A stretch of DNA of 18,707 nucleotides, taken from the NCBI GenBank assembly GCA_900541195.1, contig UQIY01000043.1:1-18707 (forward strand), given 5' to 3'. The number at the start of each line of letters is the position of its first letter. The stretch's first letter is position 1. The notes beneath the pieces are model-generated. The model did not search any database. It saw only the letters and a program-made list of their open reading frames with translations, and was not told where the DNA came from. The translations under genes and the position numbers were made by a program. This document shows, piece by piece, positions 7,354 to 16,250 of the stretch. This stretch comes from an uncultured Collinsella sp. Its GTDB lineage: Bacteria > Actinomycetota > Coriobacteriia > Coriobacteriales > Coriobacteriaceae.

Positions 7354-8319
7354 CTAGTACGTCGCCTTGTAACGGTTGACTTTCTCGCGGTAGTCGCGCG
7401 TGTCGGCCTCGCGCAGCTTGGTCATGGCATCGCGCTCGTCGTCGGACAGGTTCGTGGGGACCTGCACCTTGATCTCGACGAGCAGCGCACCCGTGCGGCC
7501 GCGATGCTTAACGTCGGGCGCACCCATCTCCTTAAAGCGGAACTTCTTGCCCGTCTGGGTGCCAGCGGGCACCTTCAGACGAACCGTCGCGCCGCCGGGC
7601 GTGGGCACATCCACCGTGCAGCCGAGCGCCGCCTCATAGACCGAGATCGGCACCTCCATGGTCACATCGGCACCCTTGCGCTTAAACAGCGGGTGCTCCT
7701 CCACGTGCGTGGTCACGACCAGGTCGCCGCGCTCGCCTCCGGCAACGCCGTACTCGCCGCGACGTTTGTAACGCAGCTTGCCTCCGTCGACCGCGCCCGC
7801 AGGCACCGAGACCGTAATGGTCTGCTGCTCGCCCGTCGAGGGAATGCGGTAGGTAACCTTGTGCGTCACGCCGCGAAACGCGTCCTCGGCCGTCACATCG
7901 ACGGTCAGCGACAGGTCGCCGCCCTTGCGTGCGCGGTTGCGGCCCGCGCCCGCACCGGCAGCACCCGCGGCACCGGCAAAGCCCGAGCCCCAGTCGCTGC
8001 CCCAGGCGCCGTTGCCGCTGAAGATGCTGTCGAAGATGTCGCCCCAGCCGCTCGCGCCCGCGCCGGCACCGTAGCCGCCGCCATACGCGCCGCCCGCGCC
8101 CGGCATGCCGCCAAACATGAGCATCTGGTCGTACTCTTTGCGCTTCTTCTCGTCCGAAAGCGTCTCGTAGGCCTCGCTGATCTCCTTAAACTTGGCCTCG
8201 TCGCCGCCGGCATCGGGGTGATATTTTTGCGCGAGCTTGCGAAACGCGCTCTTGATCTCTTTGTCGGAGGCGCTCTTGGATACGCCCAGGATGTCATAGA
8301 AGGTTTTGCCTGCAGCCAT
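7354..8319 (-). CDS. dnaJ: DnaJ-family co-chaperone lacking the zinc finger
   Basis: Hsp40 that delivers clients to DnaK and stimulates its ATPase. The 321-residue protein has an N-terminal J domain with HPD at 34-36, a long Gly/Ala-rich linker (about 70-130), and two beta-sandwich C-terminal domains ending in a helical dimerisation segment. No CxxCxGxG repeat is present: the protein has a single cysteine, in ALGCTVDVP. It is therefore a class B (CbpA/DnaJ2-type) J-protein, not the zinc-finger DnaJ usual in this operon. The start is MAAGKTFYDI because AGGAGAGGAG lies just upstream; the frame continues 19 codons further without a site. It follows grpE after 108 bp that include a strong hairpin, so its expression may be partly uncoupled. 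Confidence 0.92.
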   Translation of the reverse strand: MAAGKTFYDILGVSKSASDKEIKSAFRKLAQKYHPDAGGDEAKFKEISEAYETLSDEKKRKEYDQMLMFGGMPGAGGAYGGGYGAGAGASGWGDIFDSIFSGNGAWGSDWGSGFAGAAGAAGAGAGRNRARKGGDLSLTVDVTAEDAFRGVTHKVTYRIPSTGEQQTITVSVPAGAVDGGKLRYKRRGEYGVAGGERGDLVVTTHVEEHPLFKRKGADVTMEVPISVYEAALGCTVDVPTPGGATVRLKVPAGTQTGKKFRFKEMGAPDVKHRGRTGALLVEIKVQVPTNLSDDERDAMTKLREADTRDYREKVNRYKATY

Positions 8320-8392
8320 CGTAGCTCCTCTCCTGTTACGTCCGCCGTCCATGCGGGCGGCGGCCCATGCTTTCATATGGCACTAGGTCAGA

Positions 8393-8422
8393 AAGGGCCC
8401 CGGGTGTTGCCCCGGGGCCCTT
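8393..8422 (-). terminator. Hairpin (terminator or attenuator) between grpE and dnaJ
   Basis: Perfect 12-bp arms AAGGGCCCCGGG / CCCGGGGCCCTT with a 6-base loop start 5 bases after the grpE stop codon. On the transcribed strand the stem is followed only by a short TTTCT, so termination may be partial. It probably lowers dnaJ-hspR expression relative to dnaK-grpE, or protects the dnaK-grpE transcript from 3' decay. Confidence 0.65.
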
Positions 8423-8427
8423 CTCAA

Positions 8428-9270
8428 TTACTCCTCGGTGCTCTCGGCCGTATCGGCCGTAGCATCCTCGGGCGCCGCTTCGGGCTCCGGTGCGGGGCGC
8501 TTCTCGCCACCGTAGGTCACCGTCACCATCGCGGAACGCAGGATGCGATCCGCCATGCGGTAGCCCTTCTGGTACACGTCGTTGACGGTCTCGTCGTACT
8601 GCGATGCGTCCTCGACACGCCCCACGGCCTGGTGCTCGAGCGGATCGAACGCCTCGCCCTTGGGGTCGATGGGCTCAACGCCCTCGTGCGCAAACACATC
8701 GAGCAGCTTGGCATGCACCGCATCGACGCCATCGACGAACTGCTTAAAATCGTCGGAAAGCTCCTGGCTACGGGCATGGTCGATTGCACGCTCGATATCG
8801 TCAACCACCGGCAGCAGCGCAGTGACGAGCTTCTCGGTCGCGCGCTCGCGCTCGGCGATGCGCTCGTTGGCGGTGCGGCGACGGAAGTTCTCCCAGTCGG
8901 CCTGTAGACGGGCGGTGCGCTCGGTGGCGTCCTTTGCCTTGTCCTCGGCGGTCTTCTGAGCCTCTGCCGCAGCATCGAGCTCGTTACGCACGTCGGCAAG
9001 CTCCTTTTGGGCCTGCTCGAACTTAAGCTTAAAGTCGTTGTCGGCGGCTTCATCACCGGCGCGGATAGCGGCTTCCACCATCTCGTCCTCGGTCATCGTC
9101 GCCTCCTTGTTGGAATCCTCTACCTGGTTCTCGGCAGCCTCGGCGGCCTCGGCCTCGTTGGCCTCGGTATCGTCGACGGCCTCTACGGGAATCTTCACGT
9201 CCTTCTCCTCAGAGTCAACGGGGGCGGCGCCAGCGGCAGCCGCCTCCGTGCGAGCTTTACGGGCGGACAT
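8428..9270 (-). CDS. grpE: Nucleotide exchange factor GrpE
   Basis: Releases ADP from DnaK as a dimer in the cytoplasm. The full frame gives 280 residues: a long acidic, Ala/Glu-rich N-terminal extension (1 to about 80), a coiled coil (about 83-145) containing the ADWENFRRRT signature (124-133), the C-terminal beta domain (about 195-260), and an acidic tail rich in Glu, Ala and Pro. The ATG at 9270 lies 2 bp after the dnaK stop with GAGGA inside the dnaK end, which suits translational coupling. A second in-frame ATG at 9096 (residue 59) has a much stronger site, AAGGAGG with a 5-base gap, and would give 222 residues, closer to the family's usual length. Either or both starts may be used. Confidence 0.93.
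   Translation of the reverse strand: MSARKARTEAAAAGAAPVDSEEKDVKIPVEAVDDTEANEAEAAEAAENQVEDSNKEATMTEDEMVEAAIRAGDEAADNDFKLKFEQAQKELADVRNELDAAAEAQKTAEDKAKDATERTARLQADWENFRRRTANERIAERERATEKLVTALLPVVDDIERAIDHARSQELSDDFKQFVDGVDAVHAKLLDVFAHEGVEPIDPKGEAFDPLEHQAVGRVEDASQYDETVNDVYQKGYRMADRILRSAMVTVTYGGEKRPAPEPEAAPEDATADTAESTEE
9094..9108 (-). promoter_or_regulatory. Strong internal Shine-Dalgarno and alternative grpE start
   Basis: On the coding strand AAGGAGG, five bases, then ATG (GrpE Met59). It is the best-matching ribosome binding site in this operon and lies inside the acidic N-terminal region where conservation is low. It decides between a 280- and a 222-residue GrpE, or permits both. Confidence 0.5.
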
Positions 9271-9272
9271 GA

Positions 9273-11165
<1,893 letters not shown>

Positions 11166-11192
11166 TAGAAATTCCCTCTCTCTTTTGCGTTC

Positions 11193-11222
11193 GCGCCGCC
11201 TCGACGGTCTGTCGCGCGGCGC
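11193..11222 (-). promoter_or_regulatory. GC-rich hairpin in the dnaK leader
   Basis: GCGCCGC and GCGGCGC pair, with a nested CGAC/GTCG stem. This makes a stable hairpin about 30 bases upstream of the dnaK start and downstream of the operator. It is not the CIRCE sequence. It parallels the hairpin in the clpB leader; its role is unknown. Confidence 0.4.
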
Positions 11223-11275
11223 TTCGGCTTGTCTTTCAGGATGTAGTGTATCCCCTTATGGGCCGGAATATACAA

Positions 11276-11300
11276 AATCTAAGTCAATTCATATAAGATT
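11276..11300 (-). promoter_or_regulatory. Candidate heat-shock operator/promoter of the dnaK operon
   Basis: A 25-bp AATCT-N15-AGATT element with the same outer and inner bases as the one before clpB (2741-2765), located about 110 bp upstream of dnaK. On the coding strand it reads ATCTTATAT-GAATT-GACTTAGATT followed by TGTATATT, so it overlaps or abuts a possible -10 (TATATT). The repetition in front of two chaperone genes, plus hspR in the operon, makes an HspR operator the best reading. Confidence 0.65.
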
Positions 11301-11585
11301 TCTTATTGCTGAGAGTTTAGGTTCTTAAATGCGCAGGTAGATGCGCTGTTTGAGTTCTCGGCAGATCTATTGAGATCTATGTAGAGTTGACTGAGGCGCG
11401 AGCCTGAAACTATCTCCCGTTTTGGACATGGATTACGGGATGCGCTTTCCGCTAGCTCGCTCAATCGCCCTATATTTCAAGTCACCTATAGCTAACATTT
11501 GCGCAGCTCAACGGCCTCACCTGCATGTTTTTTAGTAAGCCGCGGCATACTCGGCGAACGGTATGAAGATGCCGGCCAGAGGGTA
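11301..11585. other. Intergenic stretch between dnaK and the ferredoxin, no gene seen
   Basis: AT-richer divergent intergenic DNA. A possible plus-strand promoter TTGACT-N18-TATCTC begins at 11387, but no gene follows it closely. An imperfect AGATCTATTGAGATCT repeat lies at 11363-11378. No coding, RNA-gene or terminator signal stands out. Confidence 0.5.
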
Positions 11586-11613
11586 TTGCAAACGGTCGCT
11601 CCCGTGGTATGTT
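11586..11613 (+). promoter_or_regulatory. Possible promoter of the ferredoxin gene
   Basis: TTGCAA, 16 bases, then TATGTT, about 60 bases upstream of the ferredoxin start. Each hexamer matches the sigma-70-type consensus at four of six positions with acceptable spacing. The match is moderate, so this is a candidate only. Confidence 0.4.
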
Positions 11614-11674
11614 TTTGCCCGAATCAAACCGGCGCGCATCGCCTGTAGCGTCGGTCAACAGAGAGGAAACTACC

Positions 11675-11860
11675 ATGGCTCATCCCGTAATTGATGCCGA
11701 CGAGTGCATCGCTTGTGGCGTTTGCGTCGACTCCTGCCCCGCTGGCGTTCTGGAGCTCCAGGACGTCGCTACCGTCGCTGACGAGGATTCCTGCGTCGCC
11801 TGTGGCGCTTGCCAGGACGCTTGCCCCGCCGGCGCGATCACCGAGATCGTCGAGGAGTAA
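11675..11860 (+). CDS. 2[4Fe-4S] ferredoxin
   Basis: Small acidic electron carrier of 61 residues for anaerobic redox enzymes. Two cluster motifs are plain: CIACGVCVDSCP in the N-terminal half and CVACGACQDACP in the C-terminal half, with the pseudo-twofold symmetry of clostridial-type 8Fe ferredoxins. The ATG gives MAHPVIDADE, the family's usual beginning, with GAGAGGAAA just upstream. The frame stays open for 22 further codons upstream, but without similarity. It is monocistronic, with its own candidate promoter and a terminator shared with the convergent NAD operon. No partner enzyme is adjacent. Confidence 0.95.
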   Translation: MAHPVIDADECIACGVCVDSCPAGVLELQDVATVADEDSCVACGACQDACPAGAITEIVEE

Positions 11861-11900
11861 CAACTCCCCCACCTGCACACTCACAAGTACACCGTGCACA

Positions 11901-11938
11901 AAAAGGAGGCCCCCGCATCGCCGCGGAGGCCTCCTTTT
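11901..11938. terminator. Bidirectional terminator between ferredoxin and niaR
   Basis: Perfect 10-bp arms AAAAGGAGGC / GCCTCCTTTT enclose an 18-base loop that can pair further. T-runs occur on both strands, so it can end both the plus-strand ferredoxin transcript and the minus-strand NAD operon. Confidence 0.85.
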
Positions 11939-11951
11939 GCATTCGTCGTTA

Positions 11952-12497
11952 CTAGGACAGGTCATCTTCGTAGGGCATCAGATCTGCCAGATAGCCCTTT
12001 TCCTTGAGCATGGCCTTGATCTCGTCGAGAGTTTGCTCGTCTTCTGCCGCAATGCGGTGGAAGTGATAGCCGCTCGTCACCGTTAGGAGCGGAAAGCTCT
12101 TGCCGCTCTCGATATCGTGCAGGTAGCGCTCAACATCTCGACGATTGCGAATGTCCAGGTCGGCCGTGATCTTACCGTACACGCGGTGATTGACGATCAC
12201 GTTGAGCACGGCGCCGCCGGCGTCGACGATACTCGTGAGCTCATCGCCCGCCTGCTCCACGCTGTGGCGAACCTTGACCAAGCGCGTGGGCACGGCGGGG
12301 CTGCTGGGGGCCTCCTGCAGCACATAACCACGGTTGGTTGCCACGACATCGTGCCCATCGGCACGCAGCAGGGCAATATCCTGAACCACGATCTGACGGC
12401 TCACGCCAACCTCGCGGGCAAGTGCGCTGCCCGAAACGGGCTCCTTGGCCACCTCGAGCACGTCCATGATGGCACGGCGACGCTCGCGGGCGTTCAT
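11952..12497 (-). CDS. niaR: Niacin-responsive transcriptional repressor NiaR (YrxA)
   Basis: Represses NAD biosynthesis and niacin uptake genes when nicotinic acid is plentiful. The 181-residue protein has an N-terminal winged helix-turn-helix (about 5-60, with SGSALAREVGVSRQIVVQDI) and a C-terminal 3H domain named for conserved histidines. H78, E86, H145 and H147 fall where the metal ligands of the Thermotoga member are reported, as I recall. It is the last gene of nadA-nadB-nadC-niaR; its ATG overlaps the nadC stop by one base (TAATG), indicating translational coupling. The 44-bp palindrome over the nadA promoter is the natural candidate for its operator, which would make the operon self-regulated. 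Confidence 0.93.
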   Translation of the reverse strand: MNARERRRAIMDVLEVAKEPVSGSALAREVGVSRQIVVQDIALLRADGHDVVATNRGYVLQEAPSSPAVPTRLVKVRHSVEQAGDELTSIVDAGGAVLNVIVNHRVYGKITADLDIRNRRDVERYLHDIESGKSFPLLTVTSGYHFHRIAAEDEQTLDEIKAMLKEKGYLADLMPYEDDLS

Positions 12498-13357
12498 TAT
12501 TTACCGTCCAGCAGACGCAGGTGCTTAAGCGAGAGGTCGAGAATCGGGGCGGAGTGTGTCAATGCCCCCGAGCTAATAAAGTCAACGCCCAGGTCGGCGA
12601 GCGCGCGGATATTGCTGACATCCACATTACCCGAGCACTCGGTCTTGGCGCGGCCGGCGATAAGCTCAATCGCGGCAGCCATGTCGTCGTGGGTCATGTT
12701 GTCGAACATGATGATATCGGCACCGGCCTCCACGGCCTCGCGTACCATGTCCAAGTTCTCGCACTCAATCTCGACCGTCGTGGTAAACGATGCGTGGGCA
12801 CGTGCCATCTCGATTGCGCGTGCCACGCCGCCGGCGGCGTCGATGTGGTTGTCCTTGAGCATAACGGCCGTCGACAGGTTGTAGCGGTGATTGCTGCCGC
12901 CGCCGATCTCGACCGCAGCCTTCTCGAAGACGCGCATGCCCGGCGTGGTCTTGCGCGTGTCGACAAGCACGGTCTTGGTGCCCTCGAGCGCAGCCGCCAT
13001 CCGATGCGTGTAAGTAGCGATACCGCTCATGCGCTGCAGGTAGTTGAGCGCCACACGCTCGCCCGAAAGCAGCACGCGCGCGTCTCCGCGCACCTGGCCC
13101 ACGTGATCGCCAGCGTGCACCTCGTCACCGTCGGCAACATCAAACAGCACCGAGCTCTGCGAATCCAGCAGCTCAAAGGTGCGAGCGAACACATCCAGGC
13201 CCGCGATAATGCCATCGGCCTTGGCGATAAGCTCCACCGTGGCGGGACGCGCCGTGGGGCACACGCTCGCCGTGCTCACGTCCTCAAAGGTAATGTCCTC
13301 GCGCAGAGCCTGCAGAATCAAATCATCGACGACGAGCTTCATGGTAATGGGATTCAT
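12497..13357 (-). CDS. nadC: Nicotinate-nucleotide pyrophosphorylase (quinolinate phosphoribosyltransferase)
   Basis: Converts quinolinate and PRPP to nicotinate mononucleotide, CO2 and pyrophosphate, the third step of de novo NAD synthesis. The length of 286 residues is normal. The active-site stretch DTRKTTPG (133-140), followed by GGGSNHR (152-158) and LKDNH (167-171), is intact. ECE in the middle strand and FISSGALTHS near the end close the barrel. The ATG lies 3 bp after the nadB stop, with GGAGGAG inside the end of nadB; a second ATG at residue 6 is possible. It overlaps niaR by one base. Confidence 0.97.
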   Translation of the reverse strand: MNPITMKLVVDDLILQALREDITFEDVSTASVCPTARPATVELIAKADGIIAGLDVFARTFELLDSQSSVLFDVADGDEVHAGDHVGQVRGDARVLLSGERVALNYLQRMSGIATYTHRMAAALEGTKTVLVDTRKTTPGMRVFEKAAVEIGGGSNHRYNLSTAVMLKDNHIDAAGGVARAIEMARAHASFTTTVEIECENLDMVREAVEAGADIIMFDNMTHDDMAAAIELIAGRAKTECSGNVDVSNIRALADLGVDFISSGALTHSAPILDLSLKHLRLLDGK

Positions 13358-13360
13358 GGT

Positions 13361-14737
13361 CTACTCCTCCACGGCCTGCGTGCCGGCGGCACGGGCCAGA
13401 TCATCGATTGCAAGGTTATCGGAACTCAGGGCGCGATGGTGCCCATCGAGCGCGGGCTCGCCCGTCTGCTCCACGGCAAGCGACTCGCCGGTACGCATAC
13501 GCCAAGCGGCGCGACGACCCCAGACCAGCGCTTCGAGCAGGCTGTTTGATGCAAGGCGGTTCTTGCCGTGAACGCCGTTGCAGGCTGTCTCGCCCGCGGC
13601 GTAGAGCTCGGGCATCGAGGTGCGGCCGTCCTTGTCGACCCACACGCCGCCCATAAAGTAATGCTGCGTGGGTGTGACGGGAATGGGCTCGTCCAGGATG
13701 TCGCGGCCGTCCTCCAGGCAGCGTGCGCGGATGTTGGCGAAGTGCCCGGTCACCACGTCGCGCTCGACGGGGGCAAAGCTCAGCCACTCGTGCTCGGTAC
13801 CGTCCTGCTTCATCTGCTCGCGAATGGCGGCGGCGACCACATCGCGCGGCTGAAGCTCATCGGTAAAGCGCTCGCCGGCGGCGTTGAGCAAAATCGCGCC
13901 CTCGCCGCGGCAGCTCTCGCTGATCAGGAAGGTGCGGCCCGGTTGCGGCGAGAACAGACCCGTGGGGTGAATCTGCACGTAGTCCAGGTGCTCCATCTTA
14001 ATGCCATGCTCCTGAGCGATATAGCAGGCATCGCCCGTGAGCTGCGGGTAGTTGGTCGAATGGTCGTATACGCCGCCGATGCCGCCCGTCGCCCACAGCG
14101 TGTGGCGGGCATGGATTTTAAACGGCTCGCCGGCATGCACGCCCTCGGTGACATTTGCCAGCTCGTCGGCGGGACGAACCGAGTTGTCCTCGTCCACGGG
14201 AACGGCGACGACGCCGGTGCACACCGTGGCGCCGTCACGCTCGCCCGTCAGGATGTCGGTCATGGCCACGTGCTCCAAAATCTGCACGTTATCCAGCTTG
14301 CGAACGGCCTGGAGCAGCTTGGTTGTGATCTCCTTGCCCGTAATGTCGGCATGGAAGGCAATGCGCGGGCGGCTGTGTGCGCCCTCGCGGGTAAAGTCGA
14401 GGCTGCCGTCGGCCTTGCGCTCAAAATCCACGCCCATGGCCAGCAGGTCGTTGATGACCGAGCGGCTCGAGCGGATCATGATGTCGACGCTCTCGCGGCG
14501 GTTCTCGTAGTGGCCGGCGTGCATGGTGTCCTCAAAGAAGGCATCATAGTCGGAGCCTTCAGGCAGCACGCAGATTCCGCCCTGCGCGAGCATCGAGTCA
14601 CACTCATCGACAGCGCCCTTGGAGAGCATGATCACGCGCGTGCTCGTCGGCAGATTGAGGGCCGCGTACAGGCCCGCCACGCCGCAACCGGCAATGACAA
14701 CGTCGCACTCCATATCGGGGTATTGTTTGGTTTCCAC
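13361..14737 (-). CDS. nadB: L-aspartate oxidase NadB, short form
   Basis: FAD enzyme that oxidises aspartate to iminoaspartate, passed to NadA; in anaerobes fumarate is the likely electron acceptor. Visible motifs: the dinucleotide-binding GCGVAG (17-22), AQGGI, HPTGLF, the catalytic-region arginine in SCRGEGAIL, HYFMGGV, and the C-terminal FAD motif GKNRLASNSLLEALVWG. A GTG start is chosen because GGGAGAGGA stands 5 bases before it; ATG at residue 9 is the alternative, and the longer upstream frame runs into a palindrome. At 458 residues it is shorter than the roughly 510-540 of many NadB proteins and seems to lack most of the C-terminal helical domain. The catalytic core is complete. Confidence 0.95.
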   Translation of the reverse strand: METKQYPDMECDVVIAGCGVAGLYAALNLPTSTRVIMLSKGAVDECDSMLAQGGICVLPEGSDYDAFFEDTMHAGHYENRRESVDIMIRSSRSVINDLLAMGVDFERKADGSLDFTREGAHSRPRIAFHADITGKEITTKLLQAVRKLDNVQILEHVAMTDILTGERDGATVCTGVVAVPVDEDNSVRPADELANVTEGVHAGEPFKIHARHTLWATGGIGGVYDHSTNYPQLTGDACYIAQEHGIKMEHLDYVQIHPTGLFSPQPGRTFLISESCRGEGAILLNAAGERFTDELQPRDVVAAAIREQMKQDGTEHEWLSFAPVERDVVTGHFANIRARCLEDGRDILDEPIPVTPTQHYFMGGVWVDKDGRTSMPELYAAGETACNGVHGKNRLASNSLLEALVWGRRAAWRMRTGESLAVEQTGEPALDGHHRALSSDNLAIDDLARAAGTQAVEE

Positions 14738-14755
14738 AGGAATCCTCTCCCTTGT

Positions 14756-14790
14756 AATGTGACATAAGGGACTGTCCCTCATGTCACATT
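14756..14790. repeat. 35-bp near-perfect palindrome between nadA and nadB
   Basis: AATGTGACATAAGGGAC, a central T, then its near complement GTCCCTCATGTCACATT: 17-bp arms with one mismatch and a single-base centre. It lies 3 bases after the nadA stop and 18 before the nadB GTG. It has no T-run. The GGGACtGTCCC core resembles palindromes dispersed in other anaerobe genomes, so a mobile palindromic unit is likelier than an operator. Confidence 0.8.
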
Positions 14791-14793
14791 GGC

Positions 14794-15819
14794 TTAGCGC
14801 GCCGCGTACTCGAGCATGCGGTCGAGCGTGAGTTTGGCTTGGTCGGCAGCCTCGTCCGACACGCCGATCTGCACCTCGCCCTCGCCCGTCTCCAGGCAGC
14901 GCACGAGCTTTTCGAGCGTGATGAGATCCATGTTGACGCAGGTGGGTTGCACCGCGGGGAAGTAGAACTTTTTGCCGGTGCCCTCGCAGCGGCGCTCGAG
15001 CTCGTAGAGCACGCCGCGGACCGTCACGATGATGAACTCACTCGCGTCCGAATCCTCGGCGTACTTGATGATGCCGGCGGTGGAGCCGATGTAGTCGGCC
15101 TCGGCAAGGACGTCGGCCTTGCACTCGGGGTGCGCCAGCACGAGCGCATCGGGATGCGCCTCCTGCGCGTCGACAATCTGCTCGACGGTGATGATGTGAT
15201 GGCGCGGGCAGTAGCCATTGTTGAGGATGACGTGCTTTTGGGGCACCTGCTCGGCTACGAAGCGGCCCAGGTTTTGATCGGGGATGAACAGGACGTGCTG
15301 CTGCGGCAGCTCGGACACGATCTTGACGGCGTTGGAGCTGGTGACGCACACGTCGCTCCAGCTCTTGATCTCGACCGTCGAGTTGACGTAGCAGACCACG
15401 GCAAGGTCGTCGCCGTACTCGGCGCGCGCCGCATCGACCGTCTCGCGCTTGACCATGTGCGCCATGGGGCAGTCCGCGCCCGGCTCGGGCAGCAGCACGG
15501 TCTTGGTGGGGTTGAGCAGCTTGGCGCTCTCGCCCATAAACTCCACGCCGCACAGCACGATGGTCTGCTGCGGCAGGCTCTTGGCGAGCTTTGCCAGGTA
15601 GAAGCTGTCGCCGACGTAATCGGCAACGGCTTGGACCTCGGGCGCCACATAGTAGTGCGCCAAGATCACCGCGTCACGTTGGGTTTTTAGTTGCTGAATG
15701 GCCTCGACGAGCTCTGCGGGCACCAGTGCCGCGCGCTCCGTTGCCGTCGTTGCCGATGCTAGGCCGGCCGCGATATCGCGCGCAAGCTCCGACGCATCCA
15801 TGTTCGCGCTCTGTGCCAT
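14794..15819 (-). CDS. nadA: Quinolinate synthase NadA
   Basis: 4Fe-4S enzyme that condenses iminoaspartate with dihydroxyacetone phosphate to quinolinate. The 341 residues carry the three expected cluster cysteines: C90 in LCGVEFMGES, C204 in GYCPRHH and C294 in TCVNM. The conserved AHYY (54-57), HPEC (230-233) and GSTAGI (245-250) segments are also present. The ATG at 15819 is preceded by GAGAGGGG; the TTG one codon upstream is less likely. It is the first gene of nadA-nadB-nadC-niaR and stands directly behind the palindrome-covered promoter. Confidence 0.97.
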   Translation of the reverse strand: MAQSANMDASELARDIAAGLASATTATERAALVPAELVEAIQQLKTQRDAVILAHYYVAPEVQAVADYVGDSFYLAKLAKSLPQQTIVLCGVEFMGESAKLLNPTKTVLLPEPGADCPMAHMVKRETVDAARAEYGDDLAVVCYVNSTVEIKSWSDVCVTSSNAVKIVSELPQQHVLFIPDQNLGRFVAEQVPQKHVILNNGYCPRHHIITVEQIVDAQEAHPDALVLAHPECKADVLAEADYIGSTAGIIKYAEDSDASEFIIVTVRGVLYELERRCEGTGKKFYFPAVQPTCVNMDLITLEKLVRCLETGEGEVQIGVSDEAADQAKLTLDRMLEYAAR

Positions 15820-15854
15820 CAAGGCCCCTCTCTTTTGGCGAATCTTGGGGCTTT

Positions 15855-15883
15855 AGTATGACACCTAGGTTTACAGCTGACAA
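15855..15883 (-). promoter_or_regulatory. nadA promoter
   Basis: On the minus strand TTGTCA, exactly 17 bases, then CATACT, ending about 36 bases before the nadA ATG. The -35 matches consensus at five of six positions and the -10 at four. The -35 occupies the centre of the inverted repeat at 15861-15904, and one arm fills the spacer. Confidence 0.7.
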
Positions 15884-15904
15884 GACAGCTGTAAACCTAG
15901 GTGT
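15861..15904. promoter_or_regulatory. Candidate NiaR operator over the nadA promoter
   Basis: Perfect 19-bp arms ACACCTAGGTTTACAGCTG and its complement, separated by 6 bases. Each arm itself contains CCTAGG and CAGCTG palindromes. The element covers the -35 and the whole -35/-10 spacer of nadA, so a bound repressor would block RNA polymerase. NiaR, encoded at the end of the operon, is the obvious candidate. That is inference, since I cannot recall a consensus for this lineage. Confidence 0.7.
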
Positions 15905-15923
15905 AAAGTTGAAATAAAGATTC

Positions 15924-15992
15924 AATCATGCGGCAGGTCCATTTTCGAACTGGCAAGCTGAGGATAGTCGAAAATGGACCTGCCGCATGATT
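15924..15992. repeat. Inverted repeat with 25-bp perfect arms
   Basis: Arms at 15924-15948 and 15968-15992 are exactly complementary (central text GGCAGGTCCATTTTCGA) around a 19-base spacer. It lies just upstream of the nadA operator. There is no T-run and no coding content. It looks like an interspersed hairpin element unrelated in sequence to the others in this window. Confidence 0.8.
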
Positions 15993-16024
15993 CGAGCGGC
16001 CGTTTTGCCTTGGACCAAGGGGCA

Positions 16025-16232
16025 GTGGTCAAAAAAGGCCAAATATGAGTACTGTCACTAAATTAGTAGCAGCGATTTTCCAGTCCAGAGCAGCAAAATC
16101 GCCTTGTTTGGAGCCCGATCGCGACTCTGAAGGACGAAAATCGATGTACTTTTGGCCGCTGGCACCGATTTTTGAGGCCATTTGGCTGCCACCAAACTGG
16201 TAGCAGTACTCATATTTGGCTTTTTTGACCAC
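16025..16232. repeat. 208-bp MITE-like element with terminal inverted repeats
   Basis: The ends GTGGTCAAAAAAGGCC... and its complement match over 29-30 bases with a single one-base indel and contain CCAAATATGAGTACTG. Weaker complementarity continues inward for about 20 bases. Inside are further short GCGATTTT/AAAATCGC arms. There is no credible gene; a 74-codon frame across it is the by-product of the repeat. The size and ends suit a non-autonomous mobile element or a large structured palindrome. Confidence 0.7.
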
Positions 16233-16250
16233 CGGGTTTCCGGCAGACCC

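Noticed and set aside
11193..11222. CIRCE element or RNA thermometer before dnaK
   Set aside because: The sequence does not match TTAGCACTC-N9-GAGTGCTAA, and the stem is too GC-rich to melt as a thermometer.
11482..11676. 64-codon minus-strand frame upstream of the ferredoxin
   Set aside because: It overlaps the ferredoxin promoter and start region antisense, and nothing supports translation.
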